Source of the DNA: Azospirillum sp. 412522
GTDB taxonomy: Bacteria > Pseudomonadota > Alphaproteobacteria > Azospirillales > Azospirillaceae
Length of the DNA: 35,846 nucleotides
Assembly: GCF_019805165.1 (NCBI RefSeq)
Contig: NZ_RWIJ01000043.1
Location: 1 to 35,846 of the forward strand
Direction: 5' to 3'
The position numbers and the translations under genes are program-made. The notes below the pieces were generated by a model. That model was given only the letters and a program-made list of their open reading frames with translations, did no database searches and was not told the origin of the DNA. Within the stretch, counting starts at the first letter, position 1, and every line of letters starts with the position of its first letter. This document shows, one piece after another, positions 18,387 through 26,832 of this stretch.

Positions 18387-19475
18387 TCAGCCCGCGATCA
18401 CCGTCAGTTCGCCGGCCTGCGGCACCGGCATCGCCGCCCTGACCGCCGCGGCGTCCAGGCCGCTGGCGAACAGGCAGACCAGCTTGGCGTAGCTGGCCTC
18501 GGGGGTCATGTCATAGGCGCCGACGGCGCCGACGGCGCCCAGCCCGGTGGCATAGGCGGCGGGCAGCACGGCGCCGTGCTTCACCTGGGTGTTGTCCATC
18601 AGCACGATGCCGGCCTTGACCGCCGCCGACAGCACGGCGAGGAACTCCGGATCGGTCGAGCCGTTGCCCTCGCCGAAGGCCAGCAGCACCGCCCCCTTGG
18701 CCGTCGGGCTGGTGCCGGTCAGCATCGCCGACACCGTGCTGGCGTGGATGCCGGGATAGAGCCACAGCACGACGACGGAAAACGCCGCCAGCGCCGCCGG
18801 CAGGGCGTCCAGCGCCGCCAGCCGCCCGGCGCGGTTGCCCGGCTCGGCCAGCGAAACGTCCTTGCCCGGCATCGGCAGCCAATAGGGCTGGTTGCGGGCG
18901 ACCACGCTGCCGACGGTGGCGAGCGGCGGGAAGTTCGGCGAATCGAACCCGGCGAAGCGGTTGGCATCGACCTTGGACGAGCGGTTGCCGCGCAGCAGCC
19001 TGGTGTCGAAATAGACGCAGACCTCCGGCACCGGCAGGGTTCCCGCCACCACGATGGCGCCGACCAGATTGGCCGGCGCGTCGCTCAGCGTGAAGGACAG
19101 CGGCACCTGCGACCCGCTGAACACCACCGGCTTCGACAGGCCGGGCAGCAGGAAGGACAGGGCCGACGCGCTGTAGGCCATGCTGTCGGTGCCGTGCAGC
19201 ACGACGAAGCCGTCATACTGGTCGTAGACCGACAGCAGCCGCCGGGCGATGGCGACCCAGTCCGCCGGCTTCATGTTGGAACTGTCCTGCGTACGGTCGA
19301 ACCAGTCCATCGTCCAGCTCAGCCCGTCATAGCCCTGCACGCCGTGGCCGGACAGGCCGGGCACCGACAGCGCCAGCCGCTCGAACTCCGCACCCGGCAC
19401 CGGCGCCAGCGCCCCGTCGGGATTGGTCACGCACCCGATGGTGCCCCCGGTGTACAGCACATAGACCCGCGACAT
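18387..19475 (-). CDS. ansA: L-asparaginase, type I
   Basis: 362 residues. It hydrolyses asparagine to aspartate and ammonia. Both threonine sites are present: Thr12 in YTGGTIG and Thr96-Asp97 in LHGTDSMAYSA. The catalytic Lys168 lies in LLRGNRSSKVDANRF, matching the RGNR-x-x-K motif of cytoplasmic AnsA. GEGNGST and DNTQVKHGAV lie in the C-terminal domain. There is no signal peptide, so a type I cytoplasmic enzyme is favoured. The start is ATG 19473-19475 with GAGGAG 9 nt upstream; a GTG two codons further out is too close to that site. It is transcribed away from the LysR gene and may be controlled by it. Confidence 0.9.
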   Translation of the reverse strand: MSRVYVLYTGGTIGCVTNPDGALAPVPGAEFERLALSVPGLSGHGVQGYDGLSWTMDWFDRTQDSSNMKPADWVAIARRLLSVYDQYDGFVVLHGTDSMAYSASALSFLLPGLSKPVVFSGSQVPLSFTLSDAPANLVGAIVVAGTLPVPEVCVYFDTRLLRGNRSSKVDANRFAGFDSPNFPPLATVGSVVARNQPYWLPMPGKDVSLAEPGNRAGRLAALDALPAALAAFSVVVLWLYPGIHASTVSAMLTGTSPTAKGAVLLAFGEGNGSTDPEFLAVLSAAVKAGIVLMDNTQVKHGAVLPAAYATGLGAVGAVGAYDMTPEASYAKLVCLFASGLDAAAVRAAMPVPQAGELTVIAG

Positions 19476-19529
19476 TACCACCCACTCCTCACCGTCCTCT
19501 TGTCGGCGGCAGGATAGGCTGCCGACCGT

Positions 19530-19715
19530 CTATTTCTCAAGGCACAGCCGGCCATCCGCCATCGGGAGGGGGCTGCGGACCGGAATGGGGGGCAAAACCG
19601 GGCTGTAGGCGAGACGGAAACGCCGCGGCTCCGGCACCCTGGCCGGAAGGGCGGCCGGCGGGTCGATGCGGGCGGCTCCGAGGACCGCGCTGGTCCAGGC
19701 GGTGAACAGCAACAT
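19530..19715 (-). CDS. Possible small secreted or membrane peptide, 61 aa
   Basis: ATG at 19713-19715 with GGAG 9 nt upstream, TAG at 19530-19532. Third positions are about 85% G/C, as in true genes here. The N-terminus MLLFTAWTSAVLGAARI is hydrophobic and could be a weak signal or anchor. The rest is Pro/Arg-rich (PARVPEPRRFRLAYSP). It lies between the LysR operator and ansA, in the same direction as ansA and 54 bp upstream, so both may share a transcript driven from the LysR region. I recognise no family; it could be chance coding-like sequence. Confidence 0.45.
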   Translation of the reverse strand: MLLFTAWTSAVLGAARIDPPAALPARVPEPRRFRLAYSPVLPPIPVRSPLPMADGRLCLEK

Positions 19716-19781
19716 GATTGGCAACTCCAAAGGGATCGGAGACCGACAATGGGGCGCGCGTCATTCCCCTGGAAACGAATA

Positions 19782-19813
19782 GGCATTATGCCGTCATCAC
19801 GAACCGTGATGAC
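19782..19813. promoter_or_regulatory. LysR-type operator between lysR and the divergent small ORF/ansA
   Basis: GTCATCACG (19793-19801) and CGTGATGAC (19805-19813) form a perfect 9-3-9 inverted repeat. Its core fits the LysR consensus T-N11-A (T19797, A19809) in the form ATC-N9-GAT. Directly upstream is a second palindrome, GGCAT-T-ATGCC (19782-19792). The sites lie 62-93 bp before the chosen lysR start and 67-98 bp before the divergent 61-aa ORF, the usual place for autoregulation and control of a divergent target. Confidence 0.65.
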
Positions 19814-19874
19814 CGCGCCGTTGCGGATGGACGGGCGCTCTGCTTGAATGGGAGGCAACTTCCGGTTCCCCGCC

Positions 19875-20816
19875 ATGCCCGCCAATCTCGACACCGACCT
19901 GCTGCGCGCCTTCGTCGCCGTGGCCGACAGCGCCAGCTTCACCCGCGCCGGCGAAAGGCTGGGCCGCACCCAGGCTGCCGTCAGCCAGCAGGTGCGCCGG
20001 CTGGAGGACACGGTGGGCAAGCGCGTGTTCGAACGCGATACCCATGGCGTGCGCATGACCCGCGACGGCGAGGTGCTGCTGGCCTATGCCCGGCGCATGC
20101 TGACCCTGAACGACGAGGTGATGGCCCTGATGCGCCGCAGCCCGACGGTGGCGAGCGTCCGCATCGGCACGCCGGACGACTACGCCACCATGCTGCTGCC
20201 CGAGGTGCTGGCCCGCTTCAACGCCGCCTATCCCGAGGTGATGGTGGAGGTGGTCTGCGACAACAGCCCCGATCTGGTGGCGGAGATCGACAAGGGCCGC
20301 TACGACTTGGCGCTGATCACCCGCAAGGCCGGCGAGACCGGCGGCGAACTGGTGCGGCAGGAGCCGGTGTCCTGGGTCGCCCCGCCGCGGGATCCGGTGC
20401 CGGCCCCGGGATACCGGCCGGTGGAGAGCCTCGATCCCCTGCCGCTGGCGTTGTTCCCCAAGGGCTGCGTCGTACGTGACATCGCCGTTGCGGCGCTCGA
20501 CGGGATGGGGCGCGACTGGCGGGTCGCCTTCACCAGCAAGAGCGTGGTCGCCGTCCATGGCGCGGTGATGGGCGGGCTGGGGGTGACGGCGATGGAAAGC
20601 TGCACCATACCGCCCAGCCTGCGCCGCATCGGCGCGGCGGAGGGGTTTCCCGACCTGCCGGACATCGACATCGCCCTGCACCGCGCCCGCGGCACCGCGC
20701 CCAAGCCGGTGCGGCTGCTGGCCGACGCCATCCACGACCTCGTCGGCCGCCAGCTGCTGGGCCGCCGGAAGCCAAACCCTGCCCTGTCGGTGTCCGCGGA
20801 GGCTGCCGCTCCATGA
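19875..20816 (+). CDS. LysR-family transcriptional regulator
   Basis: 313 residues. The N-terminal winged helix-turn-helix is clear: LDTDLLRAFVAVADSASFTR, AGERLGRTQAAVSQQVRRLE and VFERDTHGVRMTRDGEVLL. A linker helix and the effector-binding domain follow (VRIGTPDDYATMLLPEVLARF, YDLALITR, VAVHGAVMGGLGVTAMES). The start ATG 19875 gives the normal LysR N-terminus; ATG 19848 would add nine residues, and neither has a good ribosome-binding site. The effector is unknown. An operator-like palindrome sits upstream, divergent from the 61-aa ORF and ansA. Its stop overlaps the next gene by 4 nt (ATGA), so the two are translationally coupled. Confidence 0.9.
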   Translation: MPANLDTDLLRAFVAVADSASFTRAGERLGRTQAAVSQQVRRLEDTVGKRVFERDTHGVRMTRDGEVLLAYARRMLTLNDEVMALMRRSPTVASVRIGTPDDYATMLLPEVLARFNAAYPEVMVEVVCDNSPDLVAEIDKGRYDLALITRKAGETGGELVRQEPVSWVAPPRDPVPAPGYRPVESLDPLPLALFPKGCVVRDIAVAALDGMGRDWRVAFTSKSVVAVHGAVMGGLGVTAMESCTIPPSLRRIGAAEGFPDLPDIDIALHRARGTAPKPVRLLADAIHDLVGRQLLGRRKPNPALSVSAEAAAP

Positions 20817-21760
20817 AAGCCCTGCCGACCCGCCTCCTTCCTCCAGCGCTCGGCCTTGCCCTGGCCTGCCTAGGCACCGTTGCTGCAACCTTGCCGGCGC
20901 GGGCGCAGAGCCCCGTCGCCATCGGCGCCCCGCTGACCGGCGAAGTGGTGCTGAACCGCGACATCGAGGTGCGGATCGGCCCCAGCGAGGACGCCCGCAT
21001 CGTCATGACGCTGAAGCAGGGCAAGGGGCTGAACGCGCTGGGCACGCCCCGCGGCACCTTCTGGACGGAGGTCGCCATCGGCGGCCAGCCCATCGGCTAT
21101 GTGCCCGCCGATTCCCTCGACCCGGCGCTGATGGTCACCGGCCGGCCGGCGGTCGGCGACGAGGGGCCGCGTCCGGCCAAGCCCGCCCCAAACCAGCCGG
21201 CGGACACCGTCCCGCCCCACCGCAGCGCCGCGGTCGTCCCGCGCGCCGCCTGGGACAAGGCGGCCCAGACCCCGGCGGAAGGCTATGTCGTCGCCGCCGG
21301 CCCGATCTCCGCCACCGAGATCCTGGCCAACCGCAAGCGGCGCAGCTTCACCCTGCGCAAGGGCGACGTGGTGGCGCTGATCGGCGCCGCGAACGGCGAG
21401 GCGACGCTGGCCCTGCCCGCCGGCACCCGCGCCCTGGCGCCGGTCCAGGCGCTGGTCGGAGTGGTGGCGCCCTATCCGCTGCCCGGCATGCCGCCGGTCG
21501 AACCGGGCATGCTCTACGGCATCAAGCTGGGCGAGTATGTCAGCTACGCCGAGGGACTGCGCGCCTGGAGGGAGTTCACCGCCGGACCGGGCACCGCCTA
21601 TCGCGACCTGCCGCCGATGGTCTGGCCGGTGTTCCGCAAGGGACGGCTTCTGTACGAGGTGGGGGTGGCCCCTTTCACCCGCTTGCAGGTCGACGCCGCC
21701 TGCGGCACGTTGGCGCAGCGGGCGCTCGATTGTACGGTGATCGAGCTGGATACGTTTTGA
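20813..21760 (+). CDS. Secreted SH3-like domain protein
   Basis: 315 residues. A signal peptide (about 1-31) ends LPARA before Gln. Residues about 40-105 resemble a bacterial SH3 domain: GEVVLNRDIEVRIGPSEDAR, VMTLKQGKGLNAL and GYVPADSLDP. A Pro-rich linker follows (about 115-140). The C-terminal half has TEILANRKRRSFTLRKGDVV and a tail VGVAPFTRLQVDAACGTLAQ that looks SPOR-like or like a thioredoxin-independent Cys pair (two Cys near the end). It probably works in the periplasm or cell envelope. It overlaps the lysR stop by 4 nt, which ties its expression to the regulator. No specific function can be named. Confidence 0.75.
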   Translation: MKALPTRLLPPALGLALACLGTVAATLPARAQSPVAIGAPLTGEVVLNRDIEVRIGPSEDARIVMTLKQGKGLNALGTPRGTFWTEVAIGGQPIGYVPADSLDPALMVTGRPAVGDEGPRPAKPAPNQPADTVPPHRSAAVVPRAAWDKAAQTPAEGYVVAAGPISATEILANRKRRSFTLRKGDVVALIGAANGEATLALPAGTRALAPVQALVGVVAPYPLPGMPPVEPGMLYGIKLGEYVSYAEGLRAWREFTAGPGTAYRDLPPMVWPVFRKGRLLYEVGVAPFTRLQVDAACGTLAQRALDCTVIELDTF

Positions 21761-21822
21761 TGAGTGGCCGCCATGCGGGCCGGTCGTTCCCGTCCTCATG
21801 ACCCTTTCACGATCGAAGAGCC

Positions 21823-23577
21823 ATGACCGACGCCGACCCGAACGCTCCCCCGAACGGACAACAGGACGAAGCCCGGACCGAACCGGCGCCGGAGACCTCG
21901 CCTGAGGCCGGCGACGACGATCTGGTGTTCCTCGACGATGCCGGCCCGGAAGGCGTCAGCACCGGGGAGGAGCCGCCCGGCAGCCGCTGGACCATGCTGA
22001 TCGTCGACGACGAGCCGGAGGTCCATTCGATCACCAAGCTCGTCCTGTCCGACTTCGCCTACAAGGGGCGCAAGGCCCGTTTCCTGTCCGCCCATTCGGC
22101 GGCGGAGGCCCGGCGGATCCTGGCCCGGGAAACCGACATCGCGCTGATCCTGCTGGACGTGGTGATGGAGACGGAGGACGCCGGCCTCCAGCTTGTCCAC
22201 CATATCCGCGAGGAATTGCGGAACCGCAACGTCCGCATCATCCTGCGCACCGGCCAGCCGGGGCAGGCGCCGGAACGGGCGGTGATCCTCGATTACGACA
22301 TCAACGACTACAAGGCGAAGACCCAGCTGACCGCCCAGCAGCTGTTCACCACCACGGTCGCGGCGCTGCGCTCCTACGAGGACATCGTGGCGATCGACGC
22401 CAACCGCCGCGGCCTGGAGAAGATCATCGAGGCGTCGTCCTCGCTGTTCCGCGCCCGCTCGATGAAGCTGTTCGCGGCGGGCGTGCTGACCCAGCTGTCG
22501 GGCCTGATCGGGGTGGGGCCGGACGCGATCCTCTGCGTGCAGCGCGGCGGCGCGGGCGCCGGATCGGGGAGCAGCGACGGCCTCTATGTGCTGGCCGGGT
22601 CGGGCCGGTTCGAGACGCTGATCAACGAGCCCGCCGCCGGCCATGTCGACCCGGCGGTGCTGGCCACGGTGACCGCCTGCCTGGAAAGGCGGACTCATGC
22701 CTATGCCGGCGACCATTGCACGCTCTACATCCGCACGCCGAACGACCGCGAGACGGTGGTCTATCTGCGCTCCAACCGGCCGCTGTCCGAGCTGGACCGC
22801 AATCTGATCGAGGTGTTCTGCGGCAAAATCTCCGTCGGTTTCGACAACCTGCATCACTACGAGCAGCTCTACCGCGCCCAGCAGGGCACGCTGGCGGCCC
22901 TGGCCGACCTGGCCGAGCGCGGCCGCGACGCGCTGAGCCCGGACGGGTCGGCGGTCGAGGCGGCGGTCGAAACGGCGGAGGGAGGTCGTTTCCGCCGGTC
23001 GCTTCGCATCGCCGCGATCACCGAACGGATCGCCCGCCGCCTGCATGCCGACGGCCTCTTCCCCGAGTCGCTGGACGAGTCCATGCTGGAGATCATCGGG
23101 TTGGCGGCCATCCTGCACGACATCGGCAACGCCGCCGTCGATCCGGCGATCCTGTCCAAGCCCGGCCCGCTCGACCCGGCGGAACGCAACGCCATGCAGG
23201 TCCATACCCTGGCCGGCGCCACCCTGCTGAACCAGGCGAGCCATCTTGCCGACCATCTTCTGACCGGCGGCCCGACGCACCTCCATCTGGGGGCTTCGGT
23301 GGCGCGCTGGCATCACGAGAACTGGGACGGCACCGGCTATCCCGACGGCCGCACCGGGGCGGCCATCCCGCTGTGCGCCCGCATCGTCGCCGTTGCCGAC
23401 GCCTATGACGCGATGACCCGGGACCGCCCCTATCGTCCGGCGCTCGACCGCGAGCTCGCGGTGGACGAAATCCGCCGGCTGGCCGGTCAGCGCTTCGACC
23501 CGACGGTGGTCGACGCCTTCCTCGCCGTTCTGCCGGAGATCGACCCGCCCGCTTCCGGGGCAGACCCGGCAGCCTGA
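21823..23577 (+). CDS. Response regulator with REC, DUF3369 and HD-GYP domains
   Basis: 584 residues. An acidic, Pro-rich N-terminal extension (1-55) precedes a receiver domain (about 57-180) with VDDEPE and phospho-acceptor Asp112 in LILLDVVME. A DUF3369-type region (about 200-345) follows, then an HD-GYP domain (about 385-570) with His432-Asp433 in LHDIGN, His461, His497-His498-Glu499 and GTGYPDG (504-510). HD-GYP proteins hydrolyse cyclic di-GMP, so this is probably a phosphorylation-controlled c-di-GMP phosphodiesterase. The usual HDIGK lysine is Asn436. The start ATG 21823 has GAAGAG upstream. The cognate kinase is not adjacent; the single-domain receiver beside it, on the opposite strand, may share signalling. 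Confidence 0.92.
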   Translation: MTDADPNAPPNGQQDEARTEPAPETSPEAGDDDLVFLDDAGPEGVSTGEEPPGSRWTMLIVDDEPEVHSITKLVLSDFAYKGRKARFLSAHSAAEARRILARETDIALILLDVVMETEDAGLQLVHHIREELRNRNVRIILRTGQPGQAPERAVILDYDINDYKAKTQLTAQQLFTTTVAALRSYEDIVAIDANRRGLEKIIEASSSLFRARSMKLFAAGVLTQLSGLIGVGPDAILCVQRGGAGAGSGSSDGLYVLAGSGRFETLINEPAAGHVDPAVLATVTACLERRTHAYAGDHCTLYIRTPNDRETVVYLRSNRPLSELDRNLIEVFCGKISVGFDNLHHYEQLYRAQQGTLAALADLAERGRDALSPDGSAVEAAVETAEGGRFRRSLRIAAITERIARRLHADGLFPESLDESMLEIIGLAAILHDIGNAAVDPAILSKPGPLDPAERNAMQVHTLAGATLLNQASHLADHLLTGGPTHLHLGASVARWHHENWDGTGYPDGRTGAAIPLCARIVAVADAYDAMTRDRPYRPALDRELAVDEIRRLAGQRFDPTVVDAFLAVLPEIDPPASGADPAA

Positions 23578-23624
23578 CCGGCAGGTTGCTGCAACTCCCC
23601 CCTACCCGATCTCCGCCTCTGTTT

Positions 23625-24038
23625 CTACCGGCTGCACAGGGCTTCGACCGCCTCGCGCAGCGGCCCGACCTGCACCGGCTTCAGCAGCAGTTGACAGCCC
23701 ATCAGTTCGGCCTCGTCCCGGCGCTCGGGCGTGCTGTCGCCGGTCAGGATGATGGCCGGGATCGGCTGCCCGGTCTCGGCTCGGACGCGCTCCACCACCT
23801 CCCGCCCGGTACGGCCGGCCGGCAGATAGTGGTCGGCGATGATCAGGTTCGGCGCCCGGTCCAGCCCGCCGAGCTGGGCTTCCAGGGCGGCGGCGTTGAA
23901 CGCCTTCACCACATCGTATCCCCAGCCGTCCAACAGAATGGCCAGACCTTCGACGATCGAGCGGTCGTCGTCCACCACCAGGATGAGTGGCCTGACGGAC
24001 TCCGGTTTGGTTGCTTGACCATCTATCGGCTCAACCAT
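23625..24038 (-). CDS. Single-domain response regulator (CheY-like receiver)
   Basis: 137 residues from ATG 24036-24038 with GAGGGGA upstream; the open frame extends further but is not receiver-like. The domain has ILVVDDDRSIVEGLAILL (acidic pocket), phospho-acceptor Asp69 in LIIADHYLP, ILTGDS with the switch Thr, and LLLKPVQ with the conserved Lys-Pro. There is no output domain. It most resembles the receiver found at the C-terminus of hybrid histidine kinases. It is convergent with the HD-GYP gene, 47 bp apart. Its partner kinase cannot be named from the window. Confidence 0.88.
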   Translation of the reverse strand: MVEPIDGQATKPESVRPLILVVDDDRSIVEGLAILLDGWGYDVVKAFNAAALEAQLGGLDRAPNLIIADHYLPAGRTGREVVERVRAETGQPIPAIILTGDSTPERRDEAELMGCQLLLKPVQVGPLREAVEALCSR

Positions 24039-24408
24039 GAAATCCCCTCGCTCGGTCGCTTGCAATGTGATGGGCATTGGACATGCCAAGGCAATGCAAG
24101 CATCGCCTGTGCCGTAATCGTGACATCGAACGCATCGTGGGCTTACCGGAGATAAACAATCCGAAGGGCCAATCTTCCCACAAAACGATGCAATGCCGTC
24201 AAACACTGAATTGCAACAATCAGCGTCGGGATTTTCCTTAGCGAATGCACTCCAGCGTCTTCAATCAGCAATTCATCATATGATTGTACGGTTGACAGCC
24301 GGAAAAGCCCCTTTCGTGAATCTTTCGGGATGGCCAAAAAAAAGAGCTCCAGCCAAAGCGGGAGCCCTTTTCTTACACGGCGGAAATCTCAACTTCCGGA
24401 GGATTCTC
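24039..24408. other. Intergenic region between the receiver gene and pheT
   Basis: 370 bp, less GC-rich than its surroundings, with no convincing gene. It contains the pheT terminator (24336-24367), a 10-bp palindrome ATCATATGAT (24275-24284) and presumably the receiver gene's promoter, which I could not place reliably. Confidence 0.5.
24336..24367 (-). terminator. Intrinsic terminator of pheT
   Basis: On the minus strand GGGCTCC (24367-24361) pairs with GGAGCTC (24350-24344), with one G-U pair and a 10-nt loop, followed by eight T (24343-24336). It lies about 40 bp after the pheT stop. TTTTCTT on the plus side makes it potentially bidirectional. Confidence 0.85.
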
Positions 24409-26820
24409 TCAGGCTCGGAGATTGCCTCCGGTCGCCTTGACCACCGCCGCGACGATTTTCTGCCCGACCGCCTCGATCGCATCATCGGTCAAGGTTGCGG
24501 CCGTCGGCTGGTAGGTCACCGAAACGGCGACCGACTTGCGTCCCTCCTCCACGCCCGGCCCTTCATAGACGTCGAAGACGGCGACATCCTTGACCAGCGC
24601 CTTGTCGGCACCTTTCACCGCGCGGAGGATCTTGTCGGCTTCCACCTTGCGGTCGATGACAAAGGCGAAATCGCGCTCCACCGGCTGAAAGGCGGAGAGC
24701 TGGACCATCGGCTTGGCGGTGCCGCCCTTCTTCTTGGGCAGCGGCACGGCGTCCAGCATCACCTCGAAGCCGACGACCGGCCCCTTGACGCCCAGGGTCT
24801 CCAGCACCGACGGGTGGATCTCGCCGAAACGGGCCATCACCGTGGGCCCGAGTCGCAGCACGCCGGACCGGCCGGGGTGGTACCAGCCCGGCGCGTCGGT
24901 GGTGACCTGGAGATTGCCGGCCGGGGCGCCGACCGCCTCCAATACCGCCAGCGCGTCGGCCTTGGCATCGAACACGTCGACGCCGCGCGCCTTCTCCGCC
25001 CAGTGGCGCGGCACCGCAGCCCCGGCGCGGATGCCGGCGGCGACGCTGTCCTGCCCGTCCGGTGCCGGGGTGCGGAAGGCCGCCCCGACCTCGAACAGGC
25101 GGACGTCGGCATAGCCGCGGTCGGCGTTGCGTCCGGCGGCCTGGATCAGGTTGGGCAGGATCGACGGGCGCATGACGTCGAGGTCGCTGCTGATCGGGTT
25201 GACCAGCCGCAGGCCGGGCTGGCCGCCGCCGAACAGTTCGGCGACCGGACCGGACAGGAAGGACCAGGTGACGGCTTCCGACAGGCCGCGGGCGGCCAGC
25301 GCCCGCTTGGCCAGCGCGACGCGGCGCTGCTTCAGCGTCAGCGCCGGGCGGGTCAGCACCGTCTCGCGCGGCAGCGGCGTCGCCGGGATGGCGTCGAAGC
25401 CGTGGACGCGCAGCACCTCCTCGACCAGATCGGCCTCGCCATGGACGTCGGCGCGCCAGGACGGAACGCCGACGACCAGACGGCCCTCCGCATCCTCGCC
25501 TTCCAGGGTGAAGCCCAGATCCGTCAGGATCCGCTCCTGCCGCTCGCGCGGCAGATCGACGCCGCCCAGCGCGGCGACGCGGCCCGGACGCAGGGTCAGG
25601 CTGCGCTTCCACGCTGGTTCGGCCCCTGCCGTCACGATCTCCGACGCCTCGCCGCCGCACAGGTCGAGGATGAGGCGGGTCGCCCGCTCGATCCCTTCGA
25701 CCACCGCGGCGGGATCGACGCCACGCTCCAGCCGGTAGCGGGCGTCCGATTCCACGCCCAGCCGGCGGCCGGTCTGCGCGGTGCGGACGGTGTCGAAGAT
25801 CGCGGCTTCCAGGAAGACGTTGGTCGTCTCCTCGGTGCAGCCGGACGTCTCGCCACCGATGATGCCGCCCAGCGCCTCGGCCCGCTCATGGTCGGCGATC
25901 ACCGTCATCGCCGGGTCGAGCTGGTATTCCTTGCCGTTCAGCGCCGGCAGGGTCTCGCCCTCGCGCGCCAGCCGGACCACGATGCCGCCCTTCACCTTGT
26001 CGGCGTCGAAGGCGTGCAGCGGGCGGGACACGTCGAAGGTGATGTAGTTGGTGATGTCGACCAGGATGGAGATCGGACGCAGGCCGATGGCAGTCAGCTT
26101 GTCCTGCAGCCATTGCGGCGACGGGCCGTTCTTCACGCCACGGAAATAGCGGCCGACATAATAAGGGCAGGCGTCCAGCGCCTCGATCTCGACCCCGATC
26201 GGGCTCTTGAAGGCGCCGGGGACCGGGGTGGCGTTCAGCCGCCCCTCGGTCAGCGGCTTCAGCGTGCCCATGCCGGCGGCGGCGAGGTCGCGGGCGATGC
26301 CGCGCACCCCGGCGCAATCGGCGCGGTCGGGCGTCAGGTTGATGTCGATGACCGGATCGTTCAGCCCGGCATAGTCGGCGAAGGCGGCGCCGACCGGAGC
26401 GTCGTCCGGCAGCTCGATGATGCCCTCATGCTCGTCCGACAGCTTCAGCTCGCGCTTGGAGCACATCATGCCGTTCGACTCGACGCCGCGGATGACGCCC
26501 TTCTTCAGCGTGATGTCGGAACCGGGGACATAGGTCCCCTCCGGCGCGAAGACGCCCTTCATGCCGGCGCGCGCGTTCGGGGCGCCGCAGACGACCTGCA
26601 GGGTGCCGGCGCCGGTATCGACCATCAGCACGCGCAGCTTGTCGGCGTCCGGGTGCTTCTCGGCCGAGACGACATGGGCGACGCGGAAGGGCGCCAGCTC
26701 CTTCGACCGGTCATGGACGCCTTCCACCTCCAGGCCGAGGGCGGTCAGCTTCTCCGTGATCTGGTCGAGCGAGGCGTCGGTCTCCAGATGGTCCTTCAGC
26801 CAGGACAGCGTGAACTTCAT
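24409..26820 (-). CDS. pheT: Phenylalanine-tRNA ligase beta subunit
   Basis: 803 residues, full length for the bacterial PheT. Domain order: an N-terminal MKFTLSWLKDHLETDASLDQ segment; an EMAP/OB tRNA-binding domain (about 40-150, with VVCGAPNARAGMKGVFAPEG); the B3/B4 editing domain; the B5 DNA-binding-like domain; the catalytic-like core; and the C-terminal anticodon-binding FDX-ACB domain (QLSAFQPVERDFAFVIDRKV, VFDVYEGPGVEEGRKSVAVS). With PheS it forms the alpha2-beta2 synthetase. The start is ATG 26818-26820 with AAGGAG upstream. It lies 12 bp after pheS, so the two are cotranscribed. Confidence 0.97.
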   Translation of the reverse strand: MKFTLSWLKDHLETDASLDQITEKLTALGLEVEGVHDRSKELAPFRVAHVVSAEKHPDADKLRVLMVDTGAGTLQVVCGAPNARAGMKGVFAPEGTYVPGSDITLKKGVIRGVESNGMMCSKRELKLSDEHEGIIELPDDAPVGAAFADYAGLNDPVIDINLTPDRADCAGVRGIARDLAAAGMGTLKPLTEGRLNATPVPGAFKSPIGVEIEALDACPYYVGRYFRGVKNGPSPQWLQDKLTAIGLRPISILVDITNYITFDVSRPLHAFDADKVKGGIVVRLAREGETLPALNGKEYQLDPAMTVIADHERAEALGGIIGGETSGCTEETTNVFLEAAIFDTVRTAQTGRRLGVESDARYRLERGVDPAAVVEGIERATRLILDLCGGEASEIVTAGAEPAWKRSLTLRPGRVAALGGVDLPRERQERILTDLGFTLEGEDAEGRLVVGVPSWRADVHGEADLVEEVLRVHGFDAIPATPLPRETVLTRPALTLKQRRVALAKRALAARGLSEAVTWSFLSGPVAELFGGGQPGLRLVNPISSDLDVMRPSILPNLIQAAGRNADRGYADVRLFEVGAAFRTPAPDGQDSVAAGIRAGAAVPRHWAEKARGVDVFDAKADALAVLEAVGAPAGNLQVTTDAPGWYHPGRSGVLRLGPTVMARFGEIHPSVLETLGVKGPVVGFEVMLDAVPLPKKKGGTAKPMVQLSAFQPVERDFAFVIDRKVEADKILRAVKGADKALVKDVAVFDVYEGPGVEEGRKSVAVSVTYQPTAATLTDDAIEAVGQKIVAAVVKATGGNLRA

Positions 26821-26832
26821 GGGTCCGGCTCC

